From Candidatus Nanohalarchaeota archaeon (GTDB lineage Archaea > EX4484-52 > B79-G9), in NCBI GenBank assembly GCA_017610525.1, contig JAFCBW010000012.1, positions 1 to 13,768 on the forward strand: a stretch of 13,768 nt of DNA. Direction: 5' to 3'. A program made the position numbers and the translations under genes. Shown in pieces: positions 12,415 to 13,768 of the stretch. The notes below the pieces were generated by a model that worked only from the letters and a program-made list of their open reading frames with translations, was not told the DNA's origin and ran no database searches. Every line of letters starts with the position of its first letter. Positions within the stretch are counted from its first letter, which is position 1.

Positions 12415-13245
12415 ATGAAAAGAGTCACTGGTTTCGCAAGGATTTACCCGATGATAAAAGTTCTCACACTCATAATTGCAATCCAGATAATCGCAACTGG
12501 TGACCTGCCGCAAATAACACACGCATCAATCACAATTCTCACAGCACTTGTCTCACTCACATCCCTGACAGTAATAAACGATTACTTCGACATAAAAGAA
12601 GACAAAACAAGGAAACTAAAACGTCCACTGGCACAGGACCAGATAACAGAAGAATCAGCAATAGCACTCGCAACACTCCTGTTCTCGATAAGCCTCGCAC
12701 TATCCCATTATTTCTTAACCCCCACCTGCACATTCATCCTCATAATCAACACAATAATCATGACAATCTACAGCCACTACAAAGAAAAATCACCCCTATG
12801 CGCCATATATCAGGGATATTTCAACGGCTCTGTAATCATCTTCGGCGGATTCTCCACAAATCCGCAAAACATCGCAATAATAAAACTAACAGTAATAGTC
12901 GCAAGCCTGATAGCACTCACAAGCGCCGCAAGAAAAATAATGCACAGCATAGACAGTCAAAACGGCATAAAATACAAAAGAATCACACTGGCAACATACT
13001 ACGGCGACAAGACAGCATCAATAATATCAGCATCACTGATAATCATCACAATATTCCTAAGCATAATACCCACCACCACACTGGGCCAAAACTACCTCTA
13101 CATGATAAGCATAGCAGACATAATCCTCGCCTACGCCGGCCTGAGAATCCTGATAAACACAAAATACGCAATGGAATCCCAAAGATTCATAAAAATCAGC
13201 ATGATAATCATCATGTTCTCATTCGTTGTTGCAGCCCTGCTCTAA
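12415..13245 (+). CDS. UbiA-family prenyltransferase, divergent second Asp motif
   Basis: UbiA enzymes join prenyl chains to acceptors in the membrane; in archaea the key member makes digeranylgeranylglyceryl phosphate for membrane lipids. The 276-aa product has about eight hydrophobic segments and the first Asp-rich motif NDYFDIKED (55-63) followed by KRPLAQDQIT, close to the usual NRP-x-P-x-G-x-I block. The second motif, normally like KDIEDxxGD before TL, reads HSIDSQNGIKYKRITLA (177-193), with most acids lost. Its substrate is therefore uncertain. ATG 12415 has only a weak AGG upstream; the preceding 234 nt are the structured region, which may control it. Confidence 0.85.
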   Translation: MKRVTGFARIYPMIKVLTLIIAIQIIATGDLPQITHASITILTALVSLTSLTVINDYFDIKEDKTRKLKRPLAQDQITEESAIALATLLFSISLALSHYFLTPTCTFILIINTIIMTIYSHYKEKSPLCAIYQGYFNGSVIIFGGFSTNPQNIAIIKLTVIVASLIALTSAARKIMHSIDSQNGIKYKRITLATYYGDKTASIISASLIIITIFLSIIPTTTLGQNYLYMISIADIILAYAGLRILINTKYAMESQRFIKISMIIIMFSFVVAALL

Positions 13246-13347
13246 AAGAAAAAAAGACAAAGATATCTAAAAACCAAAAATACAAACATACAACAGATAC
13301 AAGCACATAACAAAAACCCCTCATTAAACTTAAAAAAATAACACCTC

Positions 13348-13391
13348 AAACATTACAAACAATTATAAACATCATCTAAACATTACAAACA
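13348..13391 (+). repeat. short direct repeat upstream of tRNA-Thr
   Basis: The 14-mer AAACATTACAAACA occurs at 13348-13361 and 13378-13391, a 30-bp spacing, and AACATCATC also recurs after each. The gap 13246-13407 is otherwise A-rich with no gene; AATTATAAAC (13361-13370) is the best TATA candidate for tRNA-Thr. Confidence 0.6.
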
Positions 13392-13407
13392 TCATCAATA
13401 TTAAAAA

Positions 13408-13480
13408 GCCCGGGTGGCTCAGCTGGTAGAGCGTTGCCTTGGTAAGGCAGAGATCGCGTGTTCAAATCTCGCCCCGGGCT
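13408..13480 (+). tRNA. tRNA-Thr (GGT anticodon)
   Basis: The acceptor is GCCCGGG/CCCGGGC, the D stem GCTC/GAGC, and the anticodon stem TTGCC/GGCAG around loop TTGGTAA with anticodon GGT at 13441-13443. The discriminator is T13480, common for archaeal tRNA-Thr. The T stem GCGTG/CTCGC has one T-T mismatch (13459 opposite 13469). No CCA is encoded and no intron is present. It decodes ACC/ACU, codons common in the plus-strand genes here. Confidence 0.93.
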
Positions 13481-13521
13481 TCATGATTAATGGTAAAATA
13501 AATAACTGGAGGAGGGGAAGA

Positions 13522-13656
13522 ATGAACTATACCTGGAAAAACAGAATCATATACGCAATACTTGGAATAGTCATCATTACTACCAGCATAATCATAATGA
13601 ACGCCTTGGAATTCATGAGTAATCCAATCGGCTACACCATCGCATTTTTGCGTTAA
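13522..13656 (+). CDS. 44-aa single-helix membrane protein, unknown
   Basis: ATG 13522 follows a strong G-rich ribosome site (GGAGGAGGGG, 13508-13517). The product is MNYTWKNR, then a hydrophobic helix of about residues 9-28, then a short polar tail ending FLR. No family is recognised. The gene follows tRNA-Thr by 41 nt and begins a stretch with more G than the rest of the plus strand. The ribosome site is the main support. Confidence 0.6.
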   Translation: MNYTWKNRIIYAILGIVIITTSIIIMNALEFMSNPIGYTIAFLR

Positions 13657-13741
13657 AGCTTTGGAGGAGATAACAGCACATATGAGTACTGGTAACTCCG
13701 ATAAGCACACCCTTCAATAAGCAACAAATGAGGAAGAGAAC

Positions 13742-13768
13742 ATGACAGATGAAAAATCATTCAGAGGA
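13742..13768 (+). CDS. start of a gene cut by the window edge
   Basis: ATG 13742 has AGGA at 13731-13734 (7-nt spacing) and opens MTDEKSFRG, running off the end with no stop. Only nine residues are visible, so no product can be named. It probably belongs with the small membrane protein upstream. Confidence 0.45.

Noticed and set aside
13373..13401. box C-like TGATGATG on the minus strand near tRNA-Thr
   Set aside because: No matching box D (CUGA) is visible at a suitable distance, so a C/D guide RNA is not supported; the sequence is explained by the short direct repeat.
13682..13720. 12-codon frame MSTGNSDKHTLQ between the 44-aa gene and the last start
   Set aside because: A G-rich site (13663-13670) precedes it but the spacing is long and the peptide is too short to support; it may be only leader sequence.

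Overview
The window looks like a compact archaeal chromosome segment, probably from a small-genome DPANN-type lineage; the domain call is firm, the lineage call is inference. Evidence for Archaea: an Orc1/Cdc6 initiator, a clamp-loader (RFC) small subunit, ribosomal protein eL40, an AK6/Fap7-type kinase, an initiator tRNA with A1:U72 and a bulge-helix-bulge intron, TATA boxes 25-29 nt before start codons, and mostly tRNAs without encoded CCA. The cysteine knot CGNGxCDxxENCxTCxxDC in a surface protein and the many small membrane proteins fit DPANN.

Layout. Positions 1-1530: tRNA-Val(GAC) on the minus strand, then tRNA-Glu(CTC), a broken NAD(P)H-hydrate epimerase gene (nnr), an 80-aa orphan and tRNA-Leu(GAG) on the plus strand. 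Positions 1588-3217: a 46-aa zinc ribbon (DUF5679 type), then on the minus strand Orc1/Cdc6, a 67-aa two-helix membrane protein and intron-containing tRNA-iMet(CAT). Positions 3287-7872, plus strand: RNase HII, a rhomboid protease, a 128-aa anchored protein and a 918-aa surface protein fused to a Yip1 membrane domain. Positions 8002-8949, minus strand: RFC small subunit, divergent from a plus-strand run of a secreted/anchored transglutaminase-like protein, a pilin-like small membrane protein and an AK6-type kinase (9050-11954). Then eL40 (12007-12180), a 234-nt gap with strong RNA-like structure, a UbiA prenyltransferase (12415-13245), tRNA-Thr(GGT), a 44-aa membrane protein and the start of another gene at the right edge.

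How it works together: three genes belong to DNA replication (orc1/cdc6, rfc small subunit, rnhB), others to translation (eL40, four elongator tRNAs, initiator tRNA) and ribosome maturation (AK6), and a third group to the cell envelope (rhomboid, the A-B-A-B-A repeat/Yip1 protein, transglutaminase-like protein, pilin-like peptide, UbiA). Gaps are short and several TATA boxes overlap the stop codon of the upstream gene. Many genes show a TATA box about 27 nt before ATG and no Shine-Dalgarno sequence, so leaderless mRNAs are likely; others (DUF5679, the 80-aa orphan, the 918-aa protein, eL40) have clear Shine-Dalgarno sites.

Most notable: (1) the eL40-ubiA gap holds two hairpins with unrelated, perfectly paired stems but nearly the same 32-nt loop, plus long-range pairings that would make pseudoknots, so it is a candidate undescribed structured RNA; (2) nnr carries an exact 31-bp tandem duplication that shifts the frame just before its PSGID motif, and removing one copy restores a full protein; (3) the plus strand is A/C-rich and G/T-poor almost everywhere, whatever the gene orientation, so protein composition differs by strand; this fades at tRNA-Thr near the right end.
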